Source: Streptomyces sp. 3214.6 (GTDB lineage: Bacteria > Actinomycetota > Actinomycetes > Streptomycetales > Streptomycetaceae). From it: a stretch of 64,000 nucleotides of DNA. Below, in pieces: positions 22,448 through 31,177 of the stretch; position 1 is the stretch's first letter; each line of letters opens with the position of its first letter. The position numbers and the translations under genes are program-made. The notes beneath the pieces are model-generated. The model was not told where the DNA came from and did not search any database. It worked only from the letters and a program-made list of their open reading frames with translations. The DNA lies in assembly GCF_900129855.1 (NCBI RefSeq), contig NZ_LT670819.1, positions 3,844,001 through 3,908,000 of the forward strand, given 5' to 3'.

Positions 22448-23512
22448 CTATGGCGTGCACCCCTGCTGCCCGGAGGCCAGCACCGCGCACGCCTTCGCGT
22501 CCGCCGGGCTCTTCACCGCCACCATCGGCGTGTACGCGATCGTGTCGCCGGCGACCGTGATGCTGCCGGTCTGCCGCACCGACCCGACGGTCACCCGCAC
22601 CCCGTCCCCCTGCGCGGCCTGCGTGATCCGCCCCCAGGCCGCCTGGCAGGTCCTGCTGTAGCGGACCTCGACCAGGGTCGCCCCGACCGTCGCGGTCTTC
22701 GCCGTCTCCACCATGTCGCCGCTGCACCCCATCCGCTCCGCGTCCCGACCCGTGCAGCCGGAGCCGCTGCACAGCACCCCGGAGGGCAGGACAGGAGCCG
22801 AACTGACCAGCGGGGAAGGCGACTTGACGGTGCCCACCGTCTGCTTCGCGTGCCCGCCGTCGGTCAGGAGGAACGCCCCCACGACGACGATCACCACCCC
22901 CACGACCCCGGCCAGGAACATCGCCGTCCGCCGCGGTCCGGCGCCCGGGGATCCGGAGCCGCCGGAATCGCCGGACCCGCCATAGCCGCCGGGTCCGGAC
23001 TGCGAGGGCGGAATCGTCGGTGCCACGCCCGCCGGGCCCGCGATCCCCGGAGTCACCGCGACCCGTACGTCACCCTTCCCGCGCGCCTCAGCCGTCCCGC
23101 GCGCCTCGGCCGTCCCGCGCGCCTCGGTCTTCTCCCGGCCGCCACCGTCCTCCTGCACCTCGGGCGGCGGCCCGAACTCCCCCAGGGCGGCGCGCGCCTG
23201 GGCGATCCGAAGGGCCTCCATGGTGCGGTCGTGCCGCATCTCCGAGCGGCTCCAGGCCCGTTCGGCCAGCTCCCACATGGTCGTCAGATGGATCGGCGGC
23301 GTGCCAGTGACCTCGGCCAGCGCCACGATCGCGCCCTTGGGGGCGAGCAGCCGGCCGTTGAGGTAACGCTCCCAGGACGTCTTGCTGTAGCCCGTCCGGT
23401 CGGCCACCGCCGCGACGCTCAGTCCCGTACGGTCCACCACTCGCCGCAACTGCTCGGCGAACTCCCGCACCTGCGGGTCGAGTTCGTCCGGCAGAGCCCT
23501 CCACCGAGGCAT
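22448..23512 (-). CDS. Membrane-anchored XRE-family helix-turn-helix protein, DUF2690-like exterior
   Basis: A 354-residue protein, start set at ATG 23512 (MPRWRALPDELDP) because GGAGGGGGT lies 4 nt upstream; the frame stays open 23 codons further. The N-terminal 90 residues are an XRE-like helix-turn-helix (LSVAAVADRTGYSKTSWERY). A Gly/Ser/Pro-rich linker contains a three-fold AEARG-type repeat. One transmembrane segment follows (AMFLAGVVGVVIVVVGAFLL), then an external domain with five or more cysteines (LCSGSGCTGRDAERMGC) resembling DUF2690. DNA binding inside and a disulfide domain outside suggest a one-component transmembrane sensor. The neighbour at 23621 shares the HTH and membrane design. 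Confidence 0.75.
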   Translation of the reverse strand: MPRWRALPDELDPQVREFAEQLRRVVDRTGLSVAAVADRTGYSKTSWERYLNGRLLAPKGAIVALAEVTGTPPIHLTTMWELAERAWSRSEMRHDRTMEALRIAQARAALGEFGPPPEVQEDGGGREKTEARGTAEARGTAEARGKGDVRVAVTPGIAGPAGVAPTIPPSQSGPGGYGGSGDSGGSGSPGAGPRRTAMFLAGVVGVVIVVVGAFLLTDGGHAKQTVGTVKSPSPLVSSAPVLPSGVLCSGSGCTGRDAERMGCSGDMVETAKTATVGATLVEVRYSRTCQAAWGRITQAAQGDGVRVTVGSVRQTGSITVAGDTIAYTPMVAVKSPADAKACAVLASGQQGCTP

Positions 23513-23620
23513 CGGACCCCCTCCCTCCGCCAAGTCCCCCATCGGTAACGTTAGCCCCGATGTACAGACGATTCGGGACACATACCCGAACTGTCAACGT
23601 ATCGACACGACGAGCACACC

Positions 23621-24079
23621 TCAGCCGAAGGCGACCGCTCCCCCGACGGCCGTGAGCAGCAGGGCGAGCAGGAGCAGGACCGCGTAGAGCAGGAGGCGTC
23701 CGGCGGGGCGGGGCGCGGGCTCCGGGGCGGGTTCCTCCAGCCGCTCCCACCAGGGGACCGTCGGATCGTCCTCGTACCCCCCGGCCTGATTCGCCGACGC
23801 CGGCCGCGGCCAGGCCTCGACCGCCAGTTCCCAGCGCACGACGTGGCGCTCGGCCTCCGCGCCGGCCAGCCCCGCGACCCCGCACAGCGCGGCGACGGCC
23901 TGCCGGGGCGGCGGCTGGACGGCGTTGAGATACCGCTGCCAGGAGGACTTGCTGTACGCGGTGCGCGCGCCGAGCGCGGCCAGACTCAGGCCCGTACCGT
24001 CCTTGAGCTGCCGCAACTGTTCCACGAAGTGCCGTACCTCCGACGGCAGCCCGTCCGGCAGCGGCTGCCAGGCGCCCAT
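23621..24079 (-). CDS. Small membrane-anchored XRE-family helix-turn-helix protein
   Basis: A 152-residue protein starting at ATG 24079 (MGAWQPLPDGLPSE). The N-terminal part parallels the protein at 22448: VRHFVEQLRQLKDGTGLSL and AYSKSSWQRYLNAVQPPP match the HTH and its SKxSWxRYLN signature. A short acidic/Pro-rich linker and one C-terminal transmembrane helix (LLLYAVLLLLALLLTAVGG) follow, with almost nothing outside. It looks like a truncated paralogue of its neighbour. It lacks the cysteine-rich external domain, so any sensing must be different. Confidence 0.7.
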   Translation of the reverse strand: MGAWQPLPDGLPSEVRHFVEQLRQLKDGTGLSLAALGARTAYSKSSWQRYLNAVQPPPRQAVAALCGVAGLAGAEAERHVVRWELAVEAWPRPASANQAGGYEDDPTVPWWERLEEPAPEPAPRPAGRLLLYAVLLLLALLLTAVGGAVAFG

Positions 24080-24131
24080 TCCGCCCACCTTCCCTCGATC
24101 CGTTGAGGGGACGACGCGGGGCGGCCGGACG

Positions 24132-24158
24132 GTTCCCGCCGGACCGGCCGGCGGGAAC
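24132..24158. terminator. Terminator of the folD-DUF3017 operon
   Basis: A perfect 11-bp stem, GTTCCCGCCGG with its complement, surrounds a 5-nt loop, immediately after the DUF3017 stop on the minus strand. Confidence 0.85.
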
Positions 24159-24162
24159 GGAA

Positions 24163-24744
24163 TCAGTTGCTGGTGACCGTGAAGTGCAGGGTGTCCTTCA
24201 GGAACGGGATCTGCAGCCACGGGTCGGGCTGTGCCATCAGCGCCAGCAGGACGATCGCGGTGCCCAGCGCCCCGTAGGTCGCGATGTCGGTGAAGCGGGA
24301 GCGGACGGCGAGCATGCCGACGCCGGGCAGCAGCCAGCGCAGGACAGCGCCGGTCAGCAGGCCGACGCCGATCAGGATGGTGCCGATCCGGAACACGTCG
24401 AGCGCGGTCAGCAGCAGGCCGAGCGCGACGACGCCCAGGACGGCGATGATAGGCCACTGCCGGGCGGCCAGCGCGTCGCCGTTCGCGGCCCGGCCGGCGC
24501 CCTCGGGGCGCGCGGTGTCGCGGGTGAACTTCGGGAAGCGGCGGGTGGTGCGGCGCGGCACACCGTCGGGACCGGGGGCGCTGACCGGGTCGCGCACCTC
24601 GATGTCGTCCCCGTCGTTCGCGTCCTTCACGCCGTCCCCGCCGTCCGTGCCGTCCCCGCCGTCCGTCGCGCCCATACCGTCCGTGGCGTCCGTGGCGTCC
24701 CTGTCCTCGTCCTCGGCCTTGCCGGAGGTGCCCTCAGGCGACAC
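24163..24744 (-). CDS. DUF3017 membrane protein
   Basis: A 193-residue protein of a conserved actinobacterial family encoded after folD. The start is set at GTG 24744 (VSPEGTSGKAEDEDR), which overlaps the folD stop by 11 bp; the longer frame inside folD is not credible. The first 90 residues are acidic and repetitive (TDATDG and DGGDGTDGGD types), followed by a basic stretch. Three transmembrane helices fill the rest: PIIAVLGVVALGLLLTAL, IGTILIGVGLLTGAVLRWLL and ATYGALGTAIVLLALM. Function unknown; translational coupling to folD is conserved in the genus as far as I recall. Confidence 0.8.
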   Translation of the reverse strand: MSPEGTSGKAEDEDRDATDATDGMGATDGGDGTDGGDGVKDANDGDDIEVRDPVSAPGPDGVPRRTTRRFPKFTRDTARPEGAGRAANGDALAARQWPIIAVLGVVALGLLLTALDVFRIGTILIGVGLLTGAVLRWLLPGVGMLAVRSRFTDIATYGALGTAIVLLALMAQPDPWLQIPFLKDTLHFTVTSN

Positions 24745-25588
24745 TGCGCTCCGCCGCCTCGACCACGTTGACGAGCAGCTGGGCACGGGTCATCGGGCCG
24801 ACGCCGCCGGGATTCGGGGAGATCCAGCCGGCCACCTCGCGGACGTCCGGGTGGACGTCGCCCACGATCTTCCCCTCCGCGTTGCGGGAGACGCCGACGT
24901 CGAGGACGGCCGCGCCCGGCTTGACGTCCTCGGCCCGCACCAGGTGGGCGGAGCCCGCGGCGGCGACGATGACGTCGGCCCGCTTCAGGTGCGCCGAGAG
25001 GTCCCGGGTGCCGGTGTGGCACTGGGTCACCGTCGCGTTCTCGGTGCGCCGGGTCAGCAGCAGCGGCATCGGACGGCCGATGGTGACCCCGCGGCCGACG
25101 ACCACGACCTCGGCGCCCTTGATCTCGACGCCGTACCGGCGCAGCAGTGTGAGGACGCCGTTGGGGGTGCAGGGCAGCGGCGCGGGCTCGCCCAGGACCA
25201 GCCGGCCGAGGTTCATCGGGTGCAGGCCGTCGGCGTCCTTGGCCGGATCCATCAGCTCCAGGATGCGGTTCTCGTCGATGCCCTTGGGCAGCGGCAGCTG
25301 CACGATGTAACCGGTGCAGGCGGGGTCGTCGTTCAGCTCGCGGACGACCGCCTCGATCTCCTCCTGCGTGGCCGTGCCGGGCAGCTCGCGCTGGATGGAG
25401 GCGATGCCGACCTCGGCGCAGTCGCGGTGCTTGCCGGCGACGTACTTCTGGCTGCCGGGGTCGGTGCCGACGAGGATCGTGCCGAGGCCGGGCGTCACAC
25501 CCTTCTCCTTCAGCGCCGCCACTCGGGCGGTCAGATCGGACTTGATCTCGGCTGCGGTGGCCTTGCCATCGAGAATCTGGGCGGTCAT
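24734..25588 (-). CDS. folD: Methylenetetrahydrofolate dehydrogenase/methenyltetrahydrofolate cyclohydrolase
   Basis: Bifunctional one-carbon enzyme interconverting 5,10-methylene-, methenyl- and 10-formyl-tetrahydrofolate in the cytoplasm; 284 residues, normal length. Visible signatures are SQKYVAGKHRDC with the catalytic Tyr/Lys pair, GYIVQLPLPKGID, and the NADP-binding motif VVVGRGVTIGRPM. The 10-formyl-tetrahydrofolate product is the formyl donor for PurN and PurH encoded about 4-7 kb away. Confidence 0.96.
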   Translation of the reverse strand: MTAQILDGKATAAEIKSDLTARVAALKEKGVTPGLGTILVGTDPGSQKYVAGKHRDCAEVGIASIQRELPGTATQEEIEAVVRELNDDPACTGYIVQLPLPKGIDENRILELMDPAKDADGLHPMNLGRLVLGEPAPLPCTPNGVLTLLRRYGVEIKGAEVVVVGRGVTIGRPMPLLLTRRTENATVTQCHTGTRDLSAHLKRADVIVAAAGSAHLVRAEDVKPGAAVLDVGVSRNAEGKIVGDVHPDVREVAGWISPNPGGVGPMTRAQLLVNVVEAAERSVA

Positions 25589-25871
25589 GCGCCCATCCTC
25601 CCGGATGACGGGCCCCCGGTTCCAATCCGGGTGACGCCGTACGGGGCGCGGGCACCACCCGGACCTGTGCGCTCGTGATCAATGATGTTGCACTTGCACA
25701 ACACCTGGGGAATGCCGCGGAATGCGGCTGGACAACAAACCGACCATTGCAGAACGATTGCCGTCACAGTGCCGCGGGCAGTACCGGGGGGACGACCGCA
25801 TCTGTAGACCTTCCTCCGAACCAGGCCGCCCGTCGTCCCCGCACTCGCATGCACACGGAGGAAGGACCGCC

Positions 25872-26489
25872 ATGAGTTTCGGCGACCCGAACAACCCCTA
25901 CGGCCCGCCGCAGGGCCCGCCCCAGGGCCCGCCGCCCGGTTATCCGCCGCAGGGCCCGCCGCCCGGCCAGCCCGGCTACGGCTACCCCACCGCCCCCCAG
26001 GGGCAGCCCGGTTACGGCTACCCGCAGGCCCCGCCGGTTCCCCACGGGTACGGCTACGGCGTCCCGCAGGAGATGCCCGGCCTGGTCAAGACCGCCCGGG
26101 TGCTGCTGTTCATCCTCGCCGGTTTCCAGATCCTGGTCGGCGTCTTCGTCGGCGTCGTCGGCGGCCTCCTGCAGGACACCTCCAACGGCTTCGGCTCCGG
26201 CGACGAAACCGGCACGGCGACCGGCGTGCTGGTCGCGGTCGGTCTGTTCGTGATGGCGCTGGGCGCCCTGTCGATCTTCCTGGGCGTCAAGTTCAAGTCC
26301 GGCCGCGGCGGCATCCGGGTCACGACCATCGTGTACTCGTCGCTGATGATCCTCGGCAGCCTGGTCAACATCGTGAACGGCGCCGGTGGTTCGGGCACCT
26401 TCGGGGGCATCATCTCGCTCGCGTTCGGCGGCATCATCCTCTCCGCGATGATCAGCGGCGGGGCCTGGTTCAGCCGCCCGCGGTACTGA
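25872..26489 (+). CDS. Pro/Gly/Tyr-rich tetraspanning membrane protein
   Basis: A 205-residue membrane protein with a GGAGGA ribosome-binding site. The first 75 residues are a low-complexity tail of PQGPP, PGYGYP and GQPGYGYP repeats. The following 130 residues hold four hydrophobic helices, among them VLLFILAGFQILVGVFVGVV and GVLVAVGLFVMALGALSIFL. Such proline/tyrosine-rich cytoplasmic tails on four-helix proteins are common in actinobacteria, but I do not recognise a defined function. Divergent from folD, with a 283-bp spacer showing no further gene. A strong terminator follows. Confidence 0.75.
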   Translation: MSFGDPNNPYGPPQGPPQGPPPGYPPQGPPPGQPGYGYPTAPQGQPGYGYPQAPPVPHGYGYGVPQEMPGLVKTARVLLFILAGFQILVGVFVGVVGGLLQDTSNGFGSGDETGTATGVLVAVGLFVMALGALSIFLGVKFKSGRGGIRVTTIVYSSLMILGSLVNIVNGAGGSGTFGGIISLAFGGIILSAMISGGAWFSRPRY

Positions 26490-26551
26490 CGGCGGCGGCC
26501 GGACCAGCGGCACGGAGAGCGACGCAACGGCGTCTTCTCGCCATTCCTCGC

Positions 26552-26582
26552 CGGGGCCGTGTCGTGTCGTGACACGGCCCCG
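26552..26582. terminator. Terminator after the Pro/Gly-rich membrane protein gene
   Basis: A perfect 12-bp stem, CGGGGCCGTGTC paired with GACACGGCCCCG, surrounds a 7-nt loop between two plus-strand genes. It argues for a separate promoter for the FHA gene. Confidence 0.85.
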
Positions 26583-26633
26583 TCCCGTCACCCACTCTGT
26601 TGCCGTAAGGGCGGGTGGGGACGGGGTGACACC

Positions 26634-27413
26634 GTGTACAGCATCATCGTCGTACCTCCGGTACCTCTGGTACAGCGGGAGGAAGGACCCGGCGGCCAGG
26701 AGCCAGGGCAGCTGCGGCTCGCCCCCGGTGAGCGGCTGACCTTCGGACGGTCGGCGCACGACAACGACCTGGAGATCCCGCACGAGGGCGTCTCCCGGCG
26801 GGCCGGCGAGATCACCGCGCAGGGCGCGTTCTGGATACTGAGCAATTTCAGCCGGGACCAGACGTACGTCGTGGACAATCCGGAGGGCGCCGGCGAGCAC
26901 ATCAAGGTCGCGCCCGGCCGGCTGGACGCGCCCGTCCCCTTCGAGTTCGCCCGGATCGTGCTGCCCGCGGCGGGCGACCTGTTGACGTTCGAGGTGTGGG
27001 CGCCGCGCCACGACTACCTGGGCGCCGCGTCGGGCCTGGACGGCGCGACCACGGCGCCCGCGTTCTCCCTCGACCGGGGAAAGCGCTACTTCGCGGTACT
27101 GGCCGCCCTGTGCGAGCCCCGGCTGCGGGGCGAACCGCACGCCGCGCTGCCCACCGTCGACCAGGTCGTCGCCCGGCTGCGCCCGGGCTGGCCCGCCGCC
27201 TCCCGCACCTCCGTGCAGTGGAACATCGACTACCTGGCCGTGAAACTGCGTCTCAAACCCGGCCCCGACACAGTGGACCCGGGCCCGCGGCTCAATGGCA
27301 AGAAAGAGTCCCTGGTGTCGCTGGCGCTCCGCTTCGACCTGGTACGCGAGGACGACCTCGGCGTGCTGACGGGACGGTCGTCCGCACCCGCCGACCGGGC
27401 GGCGGTGCGGTGA
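26634..27413 (+). CDS. FHA-domain protein
   Basis: A 259-residue protein. The start is set at GTG 26634 (VYSIIVVPPVPLVQREE) because the upstream open frame runs through the terminator hairpin. The N-terminal FHA domain shows LTFGRSAHDNDLEIPHEGVSR, the phosphothreonine-binding Gly-Arg and Ser-Arg pattern. The C-terminal part (ASRTSVQWNIDYLAVKLRLK) looks like a DNA-binding winged-helix type segment seen in actinobacterial FHA proteins. The last base of the stop region overlaps the GTG of the kinase gene, so FHA protein and kinase are co-translated. The FHA domain may read threonines phosphorylated by that kinase. Confidence 0.8.
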   Translation: MYSIIVVPPVPLVQREEGPGGQEPGQLRLAPGERLTFGRSAHDNDLEIPHEGVSRRAGEITAQGAFWILSNFSRDQTYVVDNPEGAGEHIKVAPGRLDAPVPFEFARIVLPAAGDLLTFEVWAPRHDYLGAASGLDGATTAPAFSLDRGKRYFAVLAALCEPRLRGEPHAALPTVDQVVARLRPGWPAASRTSVQWNIDYLAVKLRLKPGPDTVDPGPRLNGKKESLVSLALRFDLVREDDLGVLTGRSSAPADRAAVR

Positions 27414-29020
27414 CCGAGCCGTACGCCGTCCGGGTCCCCAGGGGCTACCGGGTGGGCGGCTGGGAGGTGCGGGAGCCGATCGCGACCGGCGCGTTCGGCA
27501 GCGTGTACGCGGCCCGGCGGGACCTCCCTGACAACGATGCCCCTTCGGACGCGGCAGCCGTGCCCGGGGCGGCCGCCCTCAAGTTCCTGCCCACCGGCAC
27601 CCACACCCCCCGCCAGCTCGCCCATCTGCGCGAACTGGCCGAGCGGGAGGTGGAGTTGCTGAGCCGTCTCAGCAGCCCGCGCCTCATCCGCCTCTACGAG
27701 ACCCTCACCGTGGACGACCCGTCCCGGCCCGAACTCGACGGCGCCACCGTGCTGGTGCTGGAGAAGGCCGAGGACTCGCTGGCGGCGCTGCTGGGACGCG
27801 ACGCCGGGCCCCCGGCAGGGCCGGCGCTGCTCGGCCAGGTCTGCGCGGGCCTGGCCCAGCTGCACCGGGCGGGCTGGGTGCACGGCGACCTGAAACCGGC
27901 CAACGTCCTGCTGATGAAGGACGGTTCGGCCCGCCTCGCCGACTTCAACATGGCCGCGGAACTGGAGGGCACGCACGCCTACACCCCCGCCTTCTCCACC
28001 CCCGACTACACCCCGCCCGAGCTGCTGTGGGCCGAGATCGGCGAGCGGGGCCGCCGGATCCGCCCCTCCGCCGACGTCTGGGCGTTCGGCGTCCTCGCCC
28101 ACCTGGTCCTCACCGGCTCCTTCCCGCTGCCCGGCGGCACGCCGACGGCCCGCCGCGACGCGGCCGTCGCCTACGCCCGCGGCACCGCCGAACTGCGTCT
28201 GTCACCCCAACTCCCGGAGGACTGGCGGGACATCGTCCGCGCCTGTCTGGCCCGCACGCACGCCGACCGGATCGGCACACAGGCCCTGCTGCGCCGGGTG
28301 GAGAAGGCCACCGGAACGGCCCCGGCCGGCGGCCGGCTCCGTCTGCTCCCCGGCCACCCGTTCAGCCCGTTCCACCCGTCGCGTCCGTCCCGTCGTACGA
28401 CGATCCTGGCCACCACGTTCGCAGCCGTCGTCCTGGCGGCCCTCGGCTACGGCATCAGCACCTGGCCCGGCGACGGAACCTCCGCCGACGGCCGGGCGCC
28501 CGGCGGGAGCTTGCCGGTGACACCCGCCGCGCAGTACGGCGCCGTGGACCTGCGCACCGACAAGGGCGTACCGGCCGCGTACCGGCTGCTGATCGTCGAG
28601 ACGGCGCACGACTGCGGGCAGCCTGCCGTCACCCCCTCCCTCATCGCCGCCATGCTGAAGGTCGAGAGCAACTTCGATCCGGACCTCTCCGACCCCGACG
28701 AGAACGAGTACGGCATCGCCCGTTGGACCCCGAGCGTGCTGCGCTGGTGGATGAACGCCGACGGCACGCCCGGAGAGGCCGTCCCGTCGCCCCCGTTCCC
28801 GCCGGCCGAGTCCATCCCGGCGATGGGCCGCTACCTGTGCTGGATCGCGCCGCGCCTGAAAACCGAACTCCCCGGCGACCGGCGGGTCCTGGTCGCCGCC
28901 GCCTACCGCACCTCGTGGGACGTGGTGAACAAGGCGGGCGGCATCCCGCCGGAGACCCGCGACTACGCGACCCAGGTCGCCCACTACCTCAAGGAGTACA
29001 CGCCCCCGGGCCGCACGTGA
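27410..29020 (+). CDS. Serine/threonine protein kinase fused to an external lytic-transglycosylase-like domain
   Basis: A 536-residue protein starting at GTG 27410, overlapping the FHA stop. Kinase domain 20-300: GAFGSVYAAR glycine loop, Lys58 in ALKFL, HGDLKPANVLL with Asp160, and DFN in place of DFG, followed by TPPELL. It should be active. One membrane helix (about 329-350, ILATTFAAVVLAALGYGI) is followed by an outside domain resembling lysozyme/SLT: TPSLIAAMLKVESNFDPDLS with candidate catalytic Glu419, NEYGIARWTP, and RVLVAAAYRTSWDVV. The usual external sensor of bacterial kinases (PASTA) is replaced by a peptidoglycan-cleaving or -binding fold. Enzyme activity of the outer domain is not proven by sequence. 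Confidence 0.82.
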   Translation: MTEPYAVRVPRGYRVGGWEVREPIATGAFGSVYAARRDLPDNDAPSDAAAVPGAAALKFLPTGTHTPRQLAHLRELAEREVELLSRLSSPRLIRLYETLTVDDPSRPELDGATVLVLEKAEDSLAALLGRDAGPPAGPALLGQVCAGLAQLHRAGWVHGDLKPANVLLMKDGSARLADFNMAAELEGTHAYTPAFSTPDYTPPELLWAEIGERGRRIRPSADVWAFGVLAHLVLTGSFPLPGGTPTARRDAAVAYARGTAELRLSPQLPEDWRDIVRACLARTHADRIGTQALLRRVEKATGTAPAGGRLRLLPGHPFSPFHPSRPSRRTTILATTFAAVVLAALGYGISTWPGDGTSADGRAPGGSLPVTPAAQYGAVDLRTDKGVPAAYRLLIVETAHDCGQPAVTPSLIAAMLKVESNFDPDLSDPDENEYGIARWTPSVLRWWMNADGTPGEAVPSPPFPPAESIPAMGRYLCWIAPRLKTELPGDRRVLVAAAYRTSWDVVNKAGGIPPETRDYATQVAHYLKEYTPPGRT

Positions 29021-29109
29021 CCCTGAGAAGTCCGAGGTACCGCCACCCGCGTCTCCCCGCCACCGTGAGAGGTGTCCACCACGGGGGTGGCAACACCGAA
29101 GGGACACCC

Positions 29110-29523
29110 ATGACCATCAAGCGCACACTCGCGTCGCTCGGGGCCGCGGCGGTGCTCGCGGCGAGCGCCGTCGCACTGACGCCGGCAAGCGCGTCGGCCG
29201 CGAGCGGCTGCTGGGGGAACGCGGGACAGAAGACGGGACCGGGCGGCGGCACGTACACCGCGCGCTACTGCCACAACTACCAGGCCGCCGACATCGGCGT
29301 GGGCGACACAACGACCGGCCACCTGTACGCCGGCGACAACTGGTTCGTCTGCCAGCAGCAGTTCGACACGGAGAACCCGCCGGTCGGCAACGCCCGGAAC
29401 AACTGGTGGCTGTGGACGCTCGGCGACGTGGCGTACTCCAACGGCGGCTGGGGCTGGTTCCCGGCCAACAAGGTCTCCGGCGGAGGCAACTACGAGCGCA
29501 TCCCGGGCCTGGCCGACTGCTGA
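29110..29523 (+). CDS. Small secreted Trp/Cys-containing protein
   Basis: A 137-residue protein with a clear Sec signal (MTIKRTLASLGAAAVLAASA, cleavage after ASASA). The mature chain of about 105 residues has four cysteines (GCWG, RYCHN, FVCQQ and the last residue), enough for two disulfides, and a cluster of tryptophans (NNWWLWTLGD, GGWGWFPANKV). I recognise no family. It is encoded 89 bp after the kinase-lysozyme gene, with its own AAGGGA ribosome-binding site, and is closed by a strong terminator. Confidence 0.75.
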   Translation: MTIKRTLASLGAAAVLAASAVALTPASASAASGCWGNAGQKTGPGGGTYTARYCHNYQAADIGVGDTTTGHLYAGDNWFVCQQQFDTENPPVGNARNNWWLWTLGDVAYSNGGWGWFPANKVSGGGNYERIPGLADC

Positions 29524-29536
29524 ACCGCCCGGACCG

Positions 29537-29580
29537 CCCGCGGTCTCCGGCCCCCTCGGGGGAGGGCCGGAGGCCGCGGG
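29537..29580. terminator. Strong terminator between convergent secreted-protein gene and purH
   Basis: A 17-bp stem with one G-U pair, from CCCGCGGTCTCCGGCCC on the left arm, surrounds a 10-nt loop. It lies between convergent stops at 29523 and 29594. Confidence 0.85.
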
Positions 29581-29593
29581 CATGCTCGGTCCG

Positions 29594-31177
29594 TCAGTGG
29601 AAGAAGTGGCGCGTCCCCGTGAAGTACATCGTCACGCCGGCCTTCTTCGCGGCCTCGACGACGAGCTCGTCGCGGACCGAACCGCCAGGCTGCACCACGG
29701 CCTTGACGCCGGCCTCGACGAGGACCTCCAGCCCGTCCGGGAAGGGGAAGAAGGCGTCGGAGGCGGCGTAGGCGCCCTGGGCGCGCTCGGCGCCCGCCCG
29801 CTCGACGGCCAGCTTCGCGGAGTCGACCCGGTTGACCTGCCCCATGCCGACGCCGACCGAGGCGCCGTCCTTGGCGAGGAGGATGGCGTTGGACTTCACG
29901 GCCCGGCACGCCTTCCAGGCGAAGGAGAGATCGGCGAGCTCGGCGTCGGACAGCGCCTCGCCGGTGGCGAGGGTCCAGTTGGCCGGGTCGTCGCCGTCGG
30001 CCTGGAGGCGGTCGGCGACCTGGAGCAGCGCGCCGCCGCCGATGGGCTTGAACTCCACGACGCCTGCGGGCCCGGCGGGCGCCTTCAGCACCCGGATGTT
30101 CTTCTTCTTGGTGAGGGCTTCGAGGGCCCCCTCCTCGTAGTCGGGCGCGACGATGACCTCGGTGAAGATCTCCGCGACCTGCTCCGCCATCTCCTTGCTG
30201 ACCGGCCGGTTCACGGCGATGACGCCGCCGAACGCCGACAGCGGGTCGCACGCGTGCGCCTTGCGGTGCGCCTCGGCGACGTCCGCGCCGACGGCGATCC
30301 CGCATGGGTTGGCGTGCTTGATGATCGCGACGGCCGGCTCGGCGTGGTCGTACGCGGCACGGTGCGCGGCGTCCGTGTCCGTGTAGTTGTTGTACGACAT
30401 CTCCTTGCCGTGCAGCTGCTCGGCCTGCGCGAGACCGGTGCCGCTCGCGTCGACGTAGAGCGCGGCGGGCTGGTGCGGGTTCTCGCCGTAGCGGAGGGTG
30501 TTCTGACGCTCCCAGGTGCCGCCGAGGAAGTCGGGGAACCGCGACTCGTCGACGGGCGCGTAGGAGGAGGCGAACCAGGAGGCGACGGCCACGTCGTAGG
30601 CGGCCGTGTGCTGGAAGGCCTCGGCGGCGAGCCGCTTGCGGGCGGCGAGGTCGAAGCCGCCGTCACGGACGGCCGCGAGGACGTCGCCGTACCGTGCCGG
30701 GCTGGTGACCACGGCCACCGAGGGGTGGTTCTTGGCGGCGGCGCGCACCATGGACGGGCCGCCGATGTCGATCTGCTCGACGCACTCGTCGTCGGAGGCG
30801 CCCGAGGCGACGGTCTCGCGGAACGGGTACAGGTTGACGACGACCAGGTCGAACGGCGCGACGCCCAGCTCGTCGAGCTGCTGACGGTGGCTCTCCAGGC
30901 GCAGGTCGGCGAGGATGCCGGCGTGGACCTTGGGGTGCAGGGTCTTGACCCGGCCGTCCAGGCACTCGGGGAAGCCGGTGAGCTCCTCGACCTTGGTGAC
31001 GGGGACGCCGGCGGCGGCGATTCGGGAGGCGGTGGACCCGGTGGAGACGAGCTCGACGCCCGCCTCGTGCAGCCCGCGCGCGAGCTCTTCCAGACCGGTC
31101 TTGTCGTAGACGCTGACGAGCGCGCGACGGATGCCCCGCTTGCTGCTCTCGGCCGTGACAGTGCTGTCGGCGGTCAC
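29594..31177 (-). CDS. purH: Bifunctional AICAR formyltransferase/IMP cyclohydrolase
   Basis: Catalyses the last two steps of IMP synthesis; 527 residues, standard length. The N-terminal cyclohydrolase domain has the MGS-like fold (LVSVYDKTGLEELARGL and ELVSTGSTASRI). The C-terminal transformylase shows RYGENPHQPAAL and IKHANPCGIAVG with the catalytic Lys-His pair. GTG 31177 overlaps the purN stop in a GTGA arrangement, forming a purN-purH operon that consumes 10-formyl-tetrahydrofolate. Confidence 0.97.
   Translation of the reverse strand: MTADSTVTAESSKRGIRRALVSVYDKTGLEELARGLHEAGVELVSTGSTASRIAAAGVPVTKVEELTGFPECLDGRVKTLHPKVHAGILADLRLESHRQQLDELGVAPFDLVVVNLYPFRETVASGASDDECVEQIDIGGPSMVRAAAKNHPSVAVVTSPARYGDVLAAVRDGGFDLAARKRLAAEAFQHTAAYDVAVASWFASSYAPVDESRFPDFLGGTWERQNTLRYGENPHQPAALYVDASGTGLAQAEQLHGKEMSYNNYTDTDAAHRAAYDHAEPAVAIIKHANPCGIAVGADVAEAHRKAHACDPLSAFGGVIAVNRPVSKEMAEQVAEIFTEVIVAPDYEEGALEALTKKKNIRVLKAPAGPAGVVEFKPIGGGALLQVADRLQADGDDPANWTLATGEALSDAELADLSFAWKACRAVKSNAILLAKDGASVGVGMGQVNRVDSAKLAVERAGAERAQGAYAASDAFFPFPDGLEVLVEAGVKAVVQPGGSVRDELVVEAAKKAGVTMYFTGTRHFFH

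Noticed and set aside
26996..27409. Plus-strand open frame upstream of the kinase
   Set aside because: Out-of-frame shadow of the FHA gene; GTG 27410 with GTGA overlap is the natural start.
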